From the NCBI RefSeq assembly GCF_024169245.1, contig NZ_JALJWP010000001.1, positions 1,613,501 through 1,677,500 on the forward strand: 64,000 nucleotides of DNA, given 5' to 3'. Shown piece after piece: positions 44,232-53,440 of this stretch (position 1 is its first letter; each line of letters opens with the position of its first letter). The DNA comes from Pseudomonas koreensis. GTDB lineage: Bacteria > Pseudomonadota > Gammaproteobacteria > Pseudomonadales > Pseudomonadaceae. The translations under genes and the position numbers were made by a program. Below the pieces are notes generated by a model that made no database searches, was not told where the DNA came from, and saw only the letters and a list, made by a program, of their open reading frames with translations.

Positions 44232-45585
44232 CGCCTGACCGGTCCGGCTCTGGCAGCGGAATGCTGGTATCGTCCTCGGTCAGAGACGGCTGGACGGTGC
44301 GTTCTTCGACCGGGTTCGGCTCCGCCAGGGCGACGATTTCAGGCTCGGCTGGTGCGTACTGGCTGAAGTGCAAACTACTGCCATCGGTATAGCTGAAACC
44401 CGCCATCACTGGCGTGCCGTCTGCGCGCACCAATCTGTAGTCGCTCTGCACCAGATAGGCTGCCACGGACCTGTTTTTATCCACGACCGCAACCACTTCG
44501 ATTACCGCTGCATTGAGCCATTCGTTCGAATGTAGTTCGCATTGGGTGAAATCATGGCCCAGTCGTGCCGAAAACATCAGCGCGTTGTTCTGATAGTTTT
44601 GCCATTGGACGCCGAATTCGACCGAAGTAGTCTGGGTGAATGTTCGCAAGCCGCCGGTCCGCTGGGCGCGGCGCGCTGTCCATTTGAATATCTGGCTGAC
44701 GTCGCCACTGTTGCGTGCATGACCGACGAGCACGTACTGATCCTTGCGTTGCAGCAAATAGAAGGGCGAGTGACGCAACTGTTCAGTGGCGGTATAACGC
44801 GGATCGTTGATGGTGAACCACGGGAGACTGGCGGTGTAAGTCGCTTCGCCCACAGGGTCTACGGGTGTCGGTGTTTCCCCGCACAGCACCGGTGGCGATG
44901 GGCGTGGGTAGGTCTGCAGTGCAATCTGCAGGCGCAAGCAGTAGACCGGGAAGCTCGCCGGTCTGGTGTAGTTACTCAAAGCGAAAAAACTGCCCGATGC
45001 CAAGTTGACTTCGCCAGGTAGAGCGACTCGAGGAACGGCGCCCCAGGCGCTGACACGCTGTCGTGCTTTGCTGCCCTTGCCGTCCCAGATCAGGTCGCTG
45101 GTATTCGACCCGATCACCAGATCAGCGCGAACGCAGCGGACCGCGTTGAGCGACGGTTTCTCATGATCATTCGAGCACACTGACCCCAGCGCCACATAGC
45201 CTGCGGGAGGCAGCGGTCGCCAGATCGACACATCTCTTTTTGAACCGGACCCGGAATCCTTCCAGACCAGCTCGTAATCATCGGGACGCCGCAGTGCCTT
45301 GCCCTTGCCGGGATCAGTGCTGGCAATATCTGCTTCGCAAGCCACTGCCACCACTCGTTCGCCGTTGATGTTGCCCAGGCCTGTGGTGATGACATCGCCC
45401 AAGGGGAAATAACCGGGCAGCGCGTCGGGTGCCGGAGTCGGGCGCCAGAAGGCCGCAGGTTTGGCCGATATACCGTTGGTATCCCAGATCCGCAAAAACT
45501 CTGTGGTGAAGTTGATCAACAAGTTGTCGATTCTGATCGGTTCAGTCCGGCCAATGGGCGGGATGATCGGGGTGTTGTTTGTCAT
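44212..45585 (-). CDS. Vps62-domain protein of unknown function
   Basis: The 457-residue protein has no signal peptide. Two or more copies of the Vps62-like pattern are visible: AAFWRPTPAPDALPGYFPLG, then DVSIWRPLPPAGYVALGSVC. This is the WRP-x-P-x-GY-x-x-LG hallmark, otherwise common in fungal and plant proteins. The C-terminus is Pro/Glu-rich and probably disordered. AGGAG lies 5 nt before the ATG. Bacterial homologues occur in soil pseudomonads and bacilli, sometimes near toxins, but function is unknown. It may bind carbohydrates or membranes. Confidence 0.78.
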   Translation of the reverse strand: MTNNTPIIPPIGRTEPIRIDNLLINFTTEFLRIWDTNGISAKPAAFWRPTPAPDALPGYFPLGDVITTGLGNINGERVVAVACEADIASTDPGKGKALRRPDDYELVWKDSGSGSKRDVSIWRPLPPAGYVALGSVCSNDHEKPSLNAVRCVRADLVIGSNTSDLIWDGKGSKARQRVSAWGAVPRVALPGEVNLASGSFFALSNYTRPASFPVYCLRLQIALQTYPRPSPPVLCGETPTPVDPVGEATYTASLPWFTINDPRYTATEQLRHSPFYLLQRKDQYVLVGHARNSGDVSQIFKWTARRAQRTGGLRTFTQTTSVEFGVQWQNYQNNALMFSARLGHDFTQCELHSNEWLNAAVIEVVAVVDKNRSVAAYLVQSDYRLVRADGTPVMAGFSYTDGSSLHFSQYAPAEPEIVALAEPNPVEERTVQPSLTEDDTSIPLPEPDRSGATDSAP

Positions 45586-45700
45586 GGGCACTCCTGATAG
45601 TTGAAAGCGGCTCAAAGGAGCCGCGACCTGTAGCAGGTCTCACTATCCGGAACGGGGCCGGGCGTTCGGTGGTAACCATGTATGGCAACGTAACCGGGTG

Positions 45701-46477
45701 TTACCGATAGACGCCGTCTTTGCCATGGCCAGCCATGGCGCGGTTGCTGCGTACGCTGATCATCTGCCTGATATCGATCCAGTCGATGCCCTGCGCTTTC
45801 AGCTTCGGCAACTCGCGCTCCAGCACCGCCAGGGTCTGCGGATAAGGATGGCCGATCATCACCGCTGAGCCCTGTTTGTGCGCCAGGGTAATCGCGGTCT
45901 GTAGCTGAGTGGCAATGGCCGCTTCAGTGCGCTCATCATCAAGAAATACATCCCGTGAAACGCTGGCCAGATCGATTTTCTGCGCTTGCTGCGCAGCGAC
46001 GGTTTGAGCGCTGGTGCGGCTGTCGACGAAGAACTTGTGCCGACGCTGCAATTCACCCATCAACCACGCCATCGCCGCTGGCTGCGCGGTCATGCGGCTG
46101 CCCATGTGATTGTTGATGCCAGCGGTAAACGGCACTTTTTCGAATGCGGCATTCAGGCGTTTCTGCAGCTCTTCGATGGGCAGTTCGGGATGCCAGGCGT
46201 ACGGCCCGGTGGCCGGGTCCATCGGCATGTGCAGGATAACGATCTTGCCGGCGCGATGGGCTTCGCGGGCAAATTCGGTGGCGTGCGGTGTATCTGGCAT
46301 GATCGCTGTCGTCACCGGGCCGGGCAGGGCCAGCACGCGTCGATCCCGGGGCAGGTTCTGCCCCAGGTCGTCGATGATCAGTGTCAGGTAAGCTTTATGC
46401 GGCGCAGAGCTGACGGGCTCTGCATGAGCAGCACCCGCCAGACAGCACAACAGAACGAAGACGAAACGCAGAGACAT
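45701..46477 (-). CDS. Divergent polysaccharide deacetylase family protein (YibQ-like)
   Basis: The ~258-residue protein has a signal peptide (to about AGAAHA) and a NodB-like barrel of the YibQ group: AYLTLIIDDLGQNLPRDRRV with the Asp pair, ITTAIMPDTPHATEFAREAH, HMPMDP, GINNHMGSRMTA, and MIGHPYPQTL near the end. It is secreted to the periplasm and is 2 bp downstream of ctpA on the same transcript. The start is ATG at 46477; a TTG 6 bp earlier overlaps the ctpA stop. The ctpA-envC linkage suggests a cell-wall or envelope role. Confidence 0.88.
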   Translation of the reverse strand: MSLRFVFVLLCCLAGAAHAEPVSSAPHKAYLTLIIDDLGQNLPRDRRVLALPGPVTTAIMPDTPHATEFAREAHRAGKIVILHMPMDPATGPYAWHPELPIEELQKRLNAAFEKVPFTAGINNHMGSRMTAQPAAMAWLMGELQRRHKFFVDSRTSAQTVAAQQAQKIDLASVSRDVFLDDERTEAAIATQLQTAITLAHKQGSAVMIGHPYPQTLAVLERELPKLKAQGIDWIDIRQMISVRSNRAMAGHGKDGVYR

Positions 46478-46479
46478 CC

Positions 46480-47799
46480 TCAACGGCCGGACGTGATGCT
46501 CAGCCCTTTGAGCAGGCTCAGGGCCTGGGCCAACTGGTAATCGTCATCCTGCGGCATCGCTTTGGCCTTGCCAGCCGAACCACTCGGCTTGTCGGCGCCG
46601 CCGTTGCCGTTGCCCAAATGGCCTTGCAGATCGGCTTCCTTGAAGTACTCGCTGTCGGCTTCATTGGTGATCTTCGCGCGGCGCACTTCGATGTCCGGCA
46701 CGATGCCCTGGGCCTGAATCGAGCGGCCATTGGGCGTGAAGTACAGCGCGGTGGTGATCTTCAGCGCGCGATCATTGTTCAGCGGCAGAACGGTTTGCAC
46801 CGAGCCCTTGCCGAAACTGGTGGTGCCCATGACCACCGCGCGTTTCTGATCCTGCAGGGCGCCGGCAACGATTTCCGAGGCCGAGGCGCTGCCACCGTTG
46901 ATCAACACGACCATCGGCACCGCTTCGCTTTCGTCCTTGCCGGTGGCGGAGAAGCGCAGTTCGGAATTGGCGATCCGACCTTTGGTGTAAACGATCAGGC
47001 CTTTGGTGATGAAATGGTCGACCACTTCCACCGCCGATTGCAGTACGCCGCCCGGGTTGTTGCGCAGGTCGAGAATGATGCCGTTGAGCTTCTTGCCGTT
47101 GTCCTTGCGCAGCTTGGCCAGGGCTTTGGAGACTTCTTCGCCGGTCTTGACCTGGAACTGGGTAATGCGGATGTAGCCGTAGCCCGATTCCAGCAGCTGC
47201 GCCTTGACGCTCTTCACCTGAATCACTGCTCGCGCCAGGGTCACGTCGAACGGCGTGCCGCCGTCGCGAACCAGGGTCAGGGTGATTTTCTGACCGATCT
47301 TGCCGCGCATCTTGTCGACGGCTTCGGTCATGGTCTGGCCGCGTGTCGGCTGTCCGTTGATCTTGACGATGAAGTCACCGGCCTGAATGCCGGCCTTGGA
47401 TGCCGGGGTGTCATCGATTGGCGAGACGACCTTGATGAAGCCGTCTTCAGCACCGACTTCGATGCCCAGGCCGCCGAACTCACCGCTGGTACTTTCCTGC
47501 AGTTCGGTGAAGTCTTCCGGGCCAAGGTAGGCCGAGTGCGGATCGAGGTTGCTGAGCATGCCCTTGATCGCGTTTTCCAGCAGGGTCTTGTCGTCCACAG
47601 GTTCGACGTACGCGGCTTTGATCCGGTCCATGACCTCGGCGAAAGTGCGCAACTCTTCCAGCGGCAACGGCGCCTTGGCGGTCGCAGCAGTGCCTGCCGG
47701 AGCGACGGTCGGGGCCGGTTGCGCGGCGAACGCCAGAGGCGCGCCGATCACCAGGGCGATCGTCAGGGCCAGCGAGGTAAGGCGGGACAAATGCAGCAT
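46480..47799 (-). CDS. ctpA: Carboxy-terminal processing protease CtpA (S41 family)
   Basis: This 439-residue periplasmic serine protease has a signal peptide (1-26) and a PDZ domain at about 95-185 (GGLGIEVGAEDGFIKVVSPI, then AGIQAGDFIVKINGQ). The S41 catalytic core has Ser in VLINGGSASASEIVAGALQD and Lys in GTTSFGKGSVQT. The C-terminal ~50 residues are charged and variable. CtpA degrades peptidoglycan crosslink hydrolases in pseudomonads with a lipoprotein adaptor. It lies between envC and the deacetylase-like gene. Confidence 0.95.
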   Translation of the reverse strand: MLHLSRLTSLALTIALVIGAPLAFAAQPAPTVAPAGTAATAKAPLPLEELRTFAEVMDRIKAAYVEPVDDKTLLENAIKGMLSNLDPHSAYLGPEDFTELQESTSGEFGGLGIEVGAEDGFIKVVSPIDDTPASKAGIQAGDFIVKINGQPTRGQTMTEAVDKMRGKIGQKITLTLVRDGGTPFDVTLARAVIQVKSVKAQLLESGYGYIRITQFQVKTGEEVSKALAKLRKDNGKKLNGIILDLRNNPGGVLQSAVEVVDHFITKGLIVYTKGRIANSELRFSATGKDESEAVPMVVLINGGSASASEIVAGALQDQKRAVVMGTTSFGKGSVQTVLPLNNDRALKITTALYFTPNGRSIQAQGIVPDIEVRRAKITNEADSEYFKEADLQGHLGNGNGGADKPSGSAGKAKAMPQDDDYQLAQALSLLKGLSITSGR

Positions 47800-47830
47800 G
47801 TCGAACGAACTCCTGAATTAGGCAACGTGC

Positions 47831-49117
47831 TTATCCTTGCGCACGACACCATTGCGCCGGATCACTCGGGTGACCCTGCTGACGAATTGCGAAATACAGC
47901 GCGGGCGTGTCCTGACCGCCACTGTTACCGACAGTGGAAATCGACTCGCCCGCCTTGACCACATCACCCGCCGACTTGAGCAGCGTCTGGTTGTGACCGT
48001 AAAGACTCAGAAAACCGTTGCCGTGATCGAGGATCACCAGCAACCCGGCACCGCGCAGCCAGTCGGCAAACACCACGCGCCCGCCGTGTACGGCGTGCAC
48101 CTGACTGCCGGCGGAGGCGCTGATCATCACGCCATCCCACTTGGTGCGGGCATCGTCGCCGCGGCTTTCACCGAAGCGTGCGAGTAATCGACCATCAACC
48201 GGCCACGGAAGTTTTCCCCGGGTTGCAGCAAAAGGCCCGCCAAACGTTTCGCCGCTGCTCGATACCAGCGCGCCGGGGCTTGATCTGACGGGTTTTCGTG
48301 GGGCGTCGCTGCTATCAGCCTGCGCCTCACGCAAACGCTTTTTTTCCGCTTCCTGCTGGGCGATCAGCGCTTTCTGCCGCGCTTCTTCTGCCTCACGAGC
48401 CTGACGGGCCAGGGTTTCTTCAATGGTTTTAAGGACTTTAGACAGGTCTGCCTGATCCTGCTCGCGGGCGGCCAGTTTCTGGTCGCGGGCTTTCACGTCG
48501 TCATTGAGTCTGGCGAGAACCTGCTGGCGTTCCTTGCGGACTTTCTCGAGTGCTTCGCGCTGAGTGTCGAGGTCGCTTTTCTGCACCAGCAACTGCGCTT
48601 GCTGCAGGCCGATGTCTTTTTCGACATTGGCCAGTTGGCGCAGGGTTTCGTTGAAGTTCTTCAACTGCTCCAGGCGTGCCTGGCTCAGGTAGTCGTAATA
48701 GGTGAGGGTGCGGGCGAACTTCTCGGGATTCTGCTGGTTGAGCAGCAGCTTGAGGTATTCCTGGCGACCGTTCTGATAGGCCGCACGGGCCTGAATGGCG
48801 ATCAATCGCTGCTGTTCAGTACGCGCGCTCTGGAGTTTTTTTTTCTCTGCATCGAGCCGCTGCAGCTCGGATTCGCTTTTCTGCAGTTCTTTCTGCAGCG
48901 CGTCGACCTGCTTCTGCAGCTTGCCCATCTCGGTTTCGGTCCCCTTGAGCTCTTTCTGCACGCCGGACTTTTCTTCCTGCAGCTTGCCCAGGAGCTTCTT
49001 CAGCTCGGCAATATCCTGACGCGTGGCGTCCAACTGCTGTTGGGTTTGCGCGCGCTCGTCGGCGAAGGCCGGCTGGAGCAGACAGGTCAGAGCAAGGGCG
49101 ATCAGGACGCGAAGCAT
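47831..49117 (-). CDS. envC: Murein hydrolase activator EnvC
   Basis: The 428-residue periplasmic protein has a signal peptide (1-19), a long coiled coil (about 22-270, rich in KL/LQKQVDALQKELQKSE repeats) that binds FtsEX, and a C-terminal LytM domain. The domain starts WDGVMISASAGSQVHAVHGG and continues ILDHGNGFLSLYGHNQTLLK. Zinc-binding residues of active LytM enzymes are incomplete, as expected for EnvC, which activates amidases during division rather than cutting peptidoglycan itself. The start was chosen for the signal peptide MLRVLIALALTCLLQPAFA. Confidence 0.93.
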   Translation of the reverse strand: MLRVLIALALTCLLQPAFADERAQTQQQLDATRQDIAELKKLLGKLQEEKSGVQKELKGTETEMGKLQKQVDALQKELQKSESELQRLDAEKKKLQSARTEQQRLIAIQARAAYQNGRQEYLKLLLNQQNPEKFARTLTYYDYLSQARLEQLKNFNETLRQLANVEKDIGLQQAQLLVQKSDLDTQREALEKVRKERQQVLARLNDDVKARDQKLAAREQDQADLSKVLKTIEETLARQAREAEEARQKALIAQQEAEKKRLREAQADSSDAPRKPVRSSPGALVSSSGETFGGPFAATRGKLPWPVDGRLLARFGESRGDDARTKWDGVMISASAGSQVHAVHGGRVVFADWLRGAGLLVILDHGNGFLSLYGHNQTLLKSAGDVVKAGESISTVGNSGGQDTPALYFAIRQQGHPSDPAQWCRAQG

Positions 49118-49229
49118 AGGGGCGGGCGGCACCAGGGTAAGGGACGGCCTAGTATGCCCGCCCGAGGCTGCAAAAAAAACGCCCAATTGGGGCTGTGTGA
49201 TAACTGGACAGAAAAACACTACATACCAA

Positions 49230-49318
49230 TGTAGGAGTGAGCCTGCTCGCGATGGCTTTCTCACATTCAACAGTTAGTTGACTGTCAGATGGCTATCGCG
49301 AGCAGGCTCACTCCTACA
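49230..49318. repeat. REP doublet (REPIN)
   Basis: Inverted TGTAGGAGTGAGCCTGCTCG cores with an inner inverted CAGTTAGTTGACTG segment lie between envC and gpmI (divergent and convergent 3' and 5' ends). Same subfamily as 40044-40134 and 60033-60122. Confidence 0.92.
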
Positions 49319-49347
49319 AGGGTTTTGCGGTGTTTTCTGGATTCGGC

Positions 49348-50877
49348 TCAGACCAGGATCGAAGTCCCGGTCATCTCCGCCGGTTTTTCCAGACCCAGCA
49401 GCATCAGCATGGTCGGTGCCACGTCCGCCAGCACGCCGCCTTCGCGCACCTTCAGGTTGCGTTTGCCGACATAAATGAACGGCACCGGCTCGGTGGTATG
49501 CGCGGTGTGCGCTTGGTGGGTTTCTTCATCGGCCATTTTTTCGACGTTGCCGTGGTCGGCAGTGATCAAGGCTTCGCCGCCGACTTTTTCCAGCGCTTCA
49601 ACGATGCGACCGACGCAGGTGTCCAGGCACTCGACCGCTTTCACCGCGGCGTCGAACACACCGCTGTGGCCGACCATGTCGCCGTTGGCGTAGTTGACGA
49701 TAATCACGTCGTAACGCTGGTTTTCGATAGCGTCGACGATGCGGTCGGTGACTTCCGGCGCGCTCATTTCCGGCTGCAAATCGTAGGTAGCGACTTTCGG
49801 CGACGGAATCAGGATGCGCTCTTCGCCCGGGAACGGTTCTTCACGACCGCCGGAGAAGAAGAAGGTCACGTGCGCGTACTTCTCGGTCTCAGCGATGCGC
49901 AGTTGGGTCTTGCCGTTTTTCGCCAGGTAATCGCCGAGAACGTTTTCCAGGCTGCCAGCGGCGAAAGCCGACGGTGCCGGAATGCTCGCGGCGTACTGGG
50001 TGAGCATGACGAAACCGGCCAGCTTCGGCTGACGGGCGCGCTCGAATTCCTTGAAATCGTCTTCGACGAACACCCGGGTCAGCTCACGGGCGCGGTCGGC
50101 ACGGAAGTTCATGAACACCACGGCATCGCCGTCTTCGACTTTCACCGGCTCGCCGATGGAAGTAGCTTTGACGAACTCGTCGCTTTCGCCACGGGCATAG
50201 GCGGCTTCGAGGCCTTCCTGAGCGGTGGCGGCGTTGAATTCGCCGTTGCCGTCGACGATCAGGTTGTAGGCCTGAGCGACACGGTCCCAGCGGTTGTCAC
50301 GGTCCATGGCGAAGTAACGGCCGATAATGCTGGCGATACGGCCCTTGCCGAGTGCCTGGAAAGTCGCGTCGAGCAGTTCGATCGACGAAGCAGCGCTTTT
50401 CGGCGGGGTGTCGCGGCCGTCGAGGAAGGCGTGCAGGTAGATTTTTTCCGCGCCGCGCTTGAAGGCCAGTTCGGCCATGGCGATCAGGTGATCCTGATGA
50501 CTGTGCACGCCGCCATCGGACAGCAGGCCCATGAAATGCACGGCTTTGCCGGCGGCCACGGCTTTATCCACAGCGGCGCAGATAGTCGGGTTCTCGAAGA
50601 ACTCGCCGTCGCGGATCGCTTTGGTCACGCGGGTGAAGTCCTGATACACCACGCGCCCGGCGCCGAGGTTCATGTGGCCGACTTCGGAGTTGCCCATCTG
50701 CCCGTCCGGCAGGCCGACGTCCATACCACTGCCCGAAATCAAGCCGTTCGGCACGGTGGCCCACAGACGATCCAGCACAGGTTTCTTCGCCGCGAACACG
50801 GCATTGGATTCGGGGCTGTCGCTGTGACCGAAGCCGTCGAGAATCATCAGGACCAAAGGTTTGGGCGTAGTCGTCAT
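49348..50877 (-). CDS. gpmI: 2,3-bisphosphoglycerate-independent phosphoglycerate mutase
   Basis: This ~509-residue Mn-dependent enzyme interconverts 3- and 2-phosphoglycerate. [20 protein letters not shown] contains the first metal Asp, [20 protein letters not shown] the phospho-Ser, [18 protein letters not shown] the middle His pair, and [20 protein letters not shown] with [10 protein letters not shown] the second metal site. ATG at 50877 was preferred; an in-frame GTG 9 bp upstream is possible. It diverges from the rhodanese gene with 153 bp between starts. Confidence 0.96.
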   Translation of the reverse strand: MTTTPKPLVLMILDGFGHSDSPESNAVFAAKKPVLDRLWATVPNGLISGSGMDVGLPDGQMGNSEVGHMNLGAGRVVYQDFTRVTKAIRDGEFFENPTICAAVDKAVAAGKAVHFMGLLSDGGVHSHQDHLIAMAELAFKRGAEKIYLHAFLDGRDTPPKSAASSIELLDATFQALGKGRIASIIGRYFAMDRDNRWDRVAQAYNLIVDGNGEFNAATAQEGLEAAYARGESDEFVKATSIGEPVKVEDGDAVVFMNFRADRARELTRVFVEDDFKEFERARQPKLAGFVMLTQYAASIPAPSAFAAGSLENVLGDYLAKNGKTQLRIAETEKYAHVTFFFSGGREEPFPGEERILIPSPKVATYDLQPEMSAPEVTDRIVDAIENQRYDVIIVNYANGDMVGHSGVFDAAVKAVECLDTCVGRIVEALEKVGGEALITADHGNVEKMADEETHQAHTAHTTEPVPFIYVGKRNLKVREGGVLADVAPTMLMLLGLEKPAEMTGTSILV

Positions 50878-51030
50878 GGAATCCACTCGTGGCTGATAAA
50901 GAAGAGGGCGATGGAAAACGGAGTTGGAGTTTAAAGCGAAGTTCCGACCGCGTCACCGCCGGACGGGGTTTGGCCGACCATAGTGGCTGTGTATACTGGC
51001 CGACATTTTAACGCCCTGGAACCTCCTTCG

Positions 51031-51444
51031 ATGGTTGCTCACCTGATTGAATTTGCCACTAACCACTACATTCTTGTCGGTATCTTCGTCGTACTGCTGG
51101 CTCTGTTGCTGGCGCACACGATGCAGGGCGGCGGTAAAAGCCTGAGCACCGGCGAGCTGACCGCGCTGGTCAATAAAGATGCAGGCGTGGTGGTGGACAT
51201 CCGTCCGGCCAAGGATTACGCCGCTGGCCATATCGTTGGCGCGGTGAACATCCCTCAAGACAAGCTGGCGGCCCGCGTCGGCGAGCTGGAAAAACACAAG
51301 GCCAAGACCATCATTCTGGTCGATGCCCTCGGCCAGACCGCCGGCACCCACGCCCGCGAACTGATGAAATCCGGCTTCACCGCCGCCAAGCTGTCCGGCG
51401 GGATTTCCAGCTGGAAAGGCGACAACCTGCCGTTGGTGAAGTGA
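51031..51444 (+). CDS. Membrane-anchored rhodanese-like protein
   Basis: The 137-residue protein has an N-terminal helix (about 10-28, ILVGIFVVLLALLLAHTM) and a rhodanese domain: GVVVDIRPAKDYAAGHIVGA, NIPQDKL, and the active-site region IILVDALGQTAGTHARELMK. The catalytic cysteine position (usually VYC) reads VDALG here, so it is probably not a sulfurtransferase. CTGGAACCTCC precedes the ATG. It starts the rhodanese-grxC-secB run. Confidence 0.88.
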   Translation: MVAHLIEFATNHYILVGIFVVLLALLLAHTMQGGGKSLSTGELTALVNKDAGVVVDIRPAKDYAAGHIVGAVNIPQDKLAARVGELEKHKAKTIILVDALGQTAGTHARELMKSGFTAAKLSGGISSWKGDNLPLVK

Positions 51445-51445
51445 T

Positions 51446-51700
51446 ATGAGCCACGTCGTCGTCTACTCCAGCGATTACTGCCCCTACTGCTCGCGCGCCA
51501 AGCATCTGCTCGCCAGCAAAGGCGTGGCCTTCGAAGAGATCAAGGTCGATGGCAAGCCGCAGCTGCGTGCCGAGATGACCCAGAAAGCCGGACGTACCTC
51601 CGTGCCGCAGATCTGGATCGGCAGCAAACACATCGGCGGTTGCGATGATTTATATGCCCTGGAGCGCGCCGGCAAACTCGACGCGCTGCTCAAGGGTTGA
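51446..51700 (+). CDS. grxC: Glutaredoxin 3
   Basis: This 84-residue dithiol glutaredoxin has active site CPYC in VVYSSDYCPYCSRAK and the cis-Pro and GSH-binding loops TSVPQIWIGSKHIGGCDDLY. It begins 1 bp after the rhodanese stop. It reduces protein and glutathione disulfides in the cytosol. secB follows 57 bp downstream. Confidence 0.96.
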   Translation: MSHVVVYSSDYCPYCSRAKHLLASKGVAFEEIKVDGKPQLRAEMTQKAGRTSVPQIWIGSKHIGGCDDLYALERAGKLDALLKG

Positions 51701-51757
51701 ACGGCTGCACCCACGTACAGCACTCCCTAAAAGACCCAAGATCGATAAGGATCTGAG

Positions 51758-52243
51758 ATGACTGACCAACAGAACACTGCAGCCAGCGAAGAAGAAACCG
51801 CACCGCAATTCTCCTTGCAGCGCATCTACGTACGCGACCTGTCCTTCGAAGCCCCGAAAAGCCCGGCGATCTTCCGCCAGCAGTGGGATCCGGCGGTCGG
51901 TCTGGATCTGAACACCCGCCAGAAAGCGCTGGAAGGCGATTTCTACGAAGTGGTGCTGACCCTTTCCGTTACCGTGAAAAACGGTGAAGAAGTGGCCTTC
52001 ATTGCTGAAGTGCAACAGGCCGGTATCTTCCTGATCAAGAACCTCGATGCGGCTTCGATGAGTCACACCCTCGGTGCGTTCTGCCCGAACATCCTGTTCC
52101 CGTATGCCCGCGAAACCCTGGACAGCCTGGTCACCCGTGGCTCGTTCCCGGCGCTGATGCTGGCCCCGGTGAACTTCGACGCCCTGTACGCCCAAGAGCT
52201 ACAGCGCATGCAGGAAAGTGGCGAGACGCCGACCGTTCAGTAA
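51758..52243 (+). CDS. secB: Protein-export chaperone SecB
   Basis: The 161-residue protein is the usual SecB length. [20 protein letters not shown] is the conserved opening; [20 protein letters not shown] and [20 protein letters not shown] are the tetramer and SecA-contact region. It keeps preproteins unfolded for SecA. GGATCTGAG lies before the ATG. The link to grxC is conserved in gammaproteobacteria. Confidence 0.97.
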   Translation: MTDQQNTAASEEETAPQFSLQRIYVRDLSFEAPKSPAIFRQQWDPAVGLDLNTRQKALEGDFYEVVLTLSVTVKNGEEVAFIAEVQQAGIFLIKNLDAASMSHTLGAFCPNILFPYARETLDSLVTRGSFPALMLAPVNFDALYAQELQRMQESGETPTVQ

Positions 52244-52263
52244 GACGGTTCAGCAACACCCCA

Positions 52264-52352
52264 TGTGGGAGCGAGCCTGCTCGCGAAAGCAGTCTGTCAG
52301 ACACTTCAATGTTGACTGACACTCCGTAATCGCGAGCAGGCTCGCTCCCACA
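52264..52352. repeat. REP doublet (REPIN) after secB
   Basis: Inverted TGTGGGAGCGAGCCTGCTCG cores, 35 bp apart, occupy almost all the gap between convergent secB and trmL. Confidence 0.92.
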
Positions 52353-52366
52353 TTTGTTTTGTTGCG

Positions 52367-52822
52367 TTACTTGAAGTCGTTCTGGCGCCACGCTTCGTAC
52401 ACGGCGACCGCCACGGTGTTGGACAGGTTCAGGCTGCGACAGCCTTCACGCATCGGCAGGCGCAGGCGCTGTTCGGCGGGCAGGGCGTCGAGCACGTCCG
52501 CCGGCAGACCACGGCTTTCCGGGCCGAACAGAAACGCATCGCCGGGCACGAACGCGGCATCATGGAACGGCCGTGAGCCCTTGGTGGTGAAGGCGAACAC
52601 GCGCGGGTTGCCCAGGCTTTCCAGACAGCTGGCCAGGTCAGCGTGACGCTGCAACGTGGCATATTCGTGGTAGTCGAGACCGGCGCGGCGCAGACGCTTG
52701 TCGTCCATCTCGAAACCCAGTGGTTCGATCAAATGCAGGTGGCAGCCACTGTTGGCGCACAGCCTGATAACGTTGCCGGTATTCGGCGGAATTTCTGGTT
52801 GAAAAAGGATGACGTGAAACAT
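52367..52822 (-). CDS. trmL: tRNA (cytidine/uridine-2'-O-)-methyltransferase TrmL
   Basis: This 151-residue SPOUT-fold enzyme methylates the wobble base of tRNA-Leu. It has [50 protein letters not shown] and the knot motif [24 protein letters not shown] precedes the ATG. That ATG overlaps by 2 bp the ATG of the divergent gene on the other strand, so both start codons share the ATG/CAT at 52820-52823. Confidence 0.95.
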   Translation of the reverse strand: MFHVILFQPEIPPNTGNVIRLCANSGCHLHLIEPLGFEMDDKRLRRAGLDYHEYATLQRHADLASCLESLGNPRVFAFTTKGSRPFHDAAFVPGDAFLFGPESRGLPADVLDALPAEQRLRLPMREGCRSLNLSNTVAVAVYEAWRQNDFK

Positions 52823-53261
52823 GCACGGCTCCGAAGGTAAAGATGAGCGGCATTCTACGCCGCCTGTGGACAACCGTTCGAAACTATTGCCGCGAGTCAT
52901 CGGCTCGCTGGCGATTGTCGGCCTGATGATCGGCTTGATGATCGGCCGTCTGACCACGCCGGACCCGAGCGTGCTGGAGCGGGTCGAGGTCACTGATGGT
53001 GGCCTGGTGGTGTGGTTCAACAACGAGCCGAAGCTGCACGGCGAGATCATCGACGGCACTCTCGCGCTGCTGTTTCAGGCCGAAGGTCGGCCGCAGAAAG
53101 GTCAGCTCAAGCTCAACGGCAGGGACGTGAACTGGCGCACGCGCAAGAGTGACGGCGGGTTGTTGCTGACCGTGCTGGCTGCGCGGCCGTTGCAGGGCGA
53201 TTGGGCCGGCAGCGAAGTCGATGACCGCTGGCGGTTGGAGGTTCGGTTACAAGAGCCGTGA
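52821..53261 (+). CDS. Membrane-anchored protein of unknown function, divergent from trmL
   Basis: The 146-residue protein has a cytosolic N-terminus, a single membrane helix at about 25-45 ([20 protein letters not shown]) and a beta-rich domain after it ([20 protein letters not shown]). The helix flanks suggest the C-terminal domain faces the periplasm. Its start codon overlaps the trmL start codon head-to-head, so its Shine-Dalgarno (AAGGA at 12 nt) and promoter must lie inside trmL. No family was recognised. Confidence 0.72.
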   Translation: MHGSEGKDERHSTPPVDNRSKLLPRVIGSLAIVGLMIGLMIGRLTTPDPSVLERVEVTDGGLVVWFNNEPKLHGEIIDGTLALLFQAEGRPQKGQLKLNGRDVNWRTRKSDGGLLLTVLAARPLQGDWAGSEVDDRWRLEVRLQEP

Positions 53262-53440
53262 CCTCAATGTCTCGTTCCCTCCCACGTTCCTTTGTCGCAT
53301 TTCCCACTGCTGCCATCGACCTTTCCGATCCAGTCCACTGCAATCCTGCGCTATCGTCTGCGCTACGCTCAAACGGCAGGATGCCGTACACAAGCTCCTT
53401 TGCACACATGCGGGGGCGAATTCTTCAAGGATGAAAAACC

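Noticed and set aside
46618..47958. 446-codon open frame on the + strand
   Set aside because: It is antisense to ctpA, whose signal peptide, PDZ and S41 motifs are clear. Long antisense frames are expected in GC-rich DNA; composition is His/Gly/Gln-rich with no domain.
49330..50934. 534-codon open frame on the + strand
   Set aside because: Antisense shadow of gpmI, which has all catalytic motifs. No ribosome binding site or recognisable domain on the + strand.
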